A stretch of DNA of 6,089 nucleotides from DATHXC01 sp041662005. Lineage in GTDB: Bacteria > Pseudomonadota > Gammaproteobacteria > Burkholderiales > Methylophilaceae. The translations under genes were made by a program, and so were the position numbers. Below, one piece after another: positions 5,387-6,089 of this stretch; position 1 is the first letter of the stretch; each line of letters begins with the position of its first letter. The stretch lies in NCBI GenBank assembly GCA_041662005.1, contig JBAZTJ010000137.1, positions 1 to 6,089 on the forward strand, written 5' to 3'. Under the pieces are notes generated by a model. The model was not told where the DNA came from. It searched no databases and saw only the letters and a list, made by a program, of their open reading frames with translations.

Positions 5387-6089
5387 ATGAATCCCCAAAC
5401 TCACTTTTTAAAACTGATGGCAAAAATTACCGAGATCTACGGTCGTAGCTTGATCTGGTCAATCGCGGTGATATCAATAGTCAGTTTCACCGTCTGCATG
5501 ATCGCCTTTCTGTTTTTCAACTCCGCCGCCCCCAGCACCATCACTATTGCCAGCGGCCCGAAAGACAGCGTATTCAGTAAACACGCAGCTAAGTATAAAA
5601 AAATCCTGGAGAAAGAAGGGGTAACAGTCAAGGTGCTGCCATCTGATGGGTCCGGTGACAACCTGCGCATGTTGATGGATCCAAAAATCAAGGTCGATAT
5701 CGGATTCGTCCAGGGTGGTCAGGTCAATGAGGACAACATCAAAGGTATAGAGAAGCTGGTTTCACTGGGGAGTGTTTCCTATCAACCATTGATGGTCTTC
5801 TATCGCGGTGAAAAAAAGAGCTTACTCTCCCAGTTCGCCGGTAAGCAGGTATATATAGGCGAGGAGGGCAGCGGAACCCACACCTTGGCACTCGCCATCC
5901 TGGAGGAGAATGGTATAGATGGGCATGACCAGACGCGGTTTATTAGCAACCTGACTACTGAACCGGGCCGAGCATTGCTTGATAACCGTATTGATGCCAT
6001 TTTCATCATGGGTGATTCGGCCTCAACAAAAGTCATGCGGGAGCTCGCAGAAACCCCGGGCATACACTTATATAACTTCACTCAGGCTG
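5387..6089 (+). CDS. TAXI-family TRAP-type solute-binding protein, membrane-anchored, 3'-truncated
   Basis: The frame is open from ATG 5387 to the window edge: 234 codons plus one base. A short cytoplasmic segment is followed by a membrane helix at about 21-44 (SLIWSIAVISIVSFTVC onward). The periplasmic binding fold of the TAXI (TRAP-associated extracytoplasmic immunogenic) family then begins with TITIASGPKDSVF (51-63). Family marks are SDGSGDNLRML (86-96), DIGFVQGG (104-111), SVSYQPLMVFYR (129-140) and the ligand-loop GEEGSGTHTLALAIL (158-172). No cleavable signal or lipobox is seen, so the N-terminal helix probably serves as an anchor. Anchored family members run to about 400-450 residues, so close to half is missing. 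No good Shine-Dalgarno precedes ATG 5387 or the adjacent GTG 5384. The TRAP permease partner, if any, would be outside the window; the substrate cannot be inferred. Confidence 0.85.
   Translation, partial: MNPQTHFLKLMAKITEIYGRSLIWSIAVISIVSFTVCMIAFLFFNSAAPSTITIASGPKDSVFSKHAAKYKKILEKEGVTVKVLPSDGSGDNLRMLMDPKIKVDIGFVQGGQVNEDNIKGIEKLVSLGSVSYQPLMVFYRGEKKSLLSQFAGKQVYIGEEGSGTHTLALAILEENGIDGHDQTRFISNLTTEPGRALLDNRIDAIFIMGDSASTKVMRELAETPGIHLYNFTQA

Noticed and set aside
5437..6081. Minus-strand open frames of 84 and 93 codons
   Set aside because: They are antisense to the clearly recognisable TAXI-family protein and show no domain.

Overview
The window looks like a chromosomal segment of a Gram-negative proteobacterium, most likely a betaproteobacterium. 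The evidence is the pairing of a PEP synthase with its PpsR-type regulator, an SrkA-type kinase, a type IV prepilin-like protein and a membrane-anchored TAXI-type periplasmic binding protein. A methylotroph or nitrifier of the Nitrosomonadales is my guess, from general gene content only; nothing in the sequence fixes the genus. No tRNA, rRNA, CRISPR array, insertion sequence or phage gene is visible, and base composition is even apart from AT-rich intergenic DNA.

Layout. Bases 1-635 (+) hold the C-terminal two thirds of a stress response kinase of the SrkA/RdoA/YihE type. It converges on the ppsA-ppsR operon across a perfect, probably bidirectional terminator (637-666). The operon lies on the minus strand: ppsA (3879 to 1510) is transcribed first, and ppsR (1507 to 698) follows after a 2-base gap. 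Bases 3880-4146 are a divergent control region containing candidate promoters and several dyads. To its right, a small single-domain cupin (4147-4422, +) meets a prepilin-like gene (5168 to 4419, -) tail to tail; the two share the palindrome CTAG, which gives each its TAG stop. An AT-rich divergent intergenic region (5169-5386) then leads into an open-ended gene for a membrane-anchored TAXI-family solute-binding protein (5387 to the window end, +).

How the genes work together. PpsA makes phosphoenolpyruvate from pyruvate and ATP, the entry step to gluconeogenesis. PpsR is the bifunctional kinase/phosphorylase that switches PpsA off and on by modifying a threonine two residues from the catalytic histidine; both residues are present here (Thr419, His421). 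The other genes have no obvious pathway link to this pair.

Novelty. Most of the window is ordinary housekeeping DNA. The items most worth a second look are the shared-stop gene pair, the isolated prepilin-like protein with a long basic GTG-started leader, the dyads upstream of the cupin, ppsA and the TAXI gene, and the cupin that lacks the classical metal-binding histidines. I found no convincing undescribed multi-gene system.
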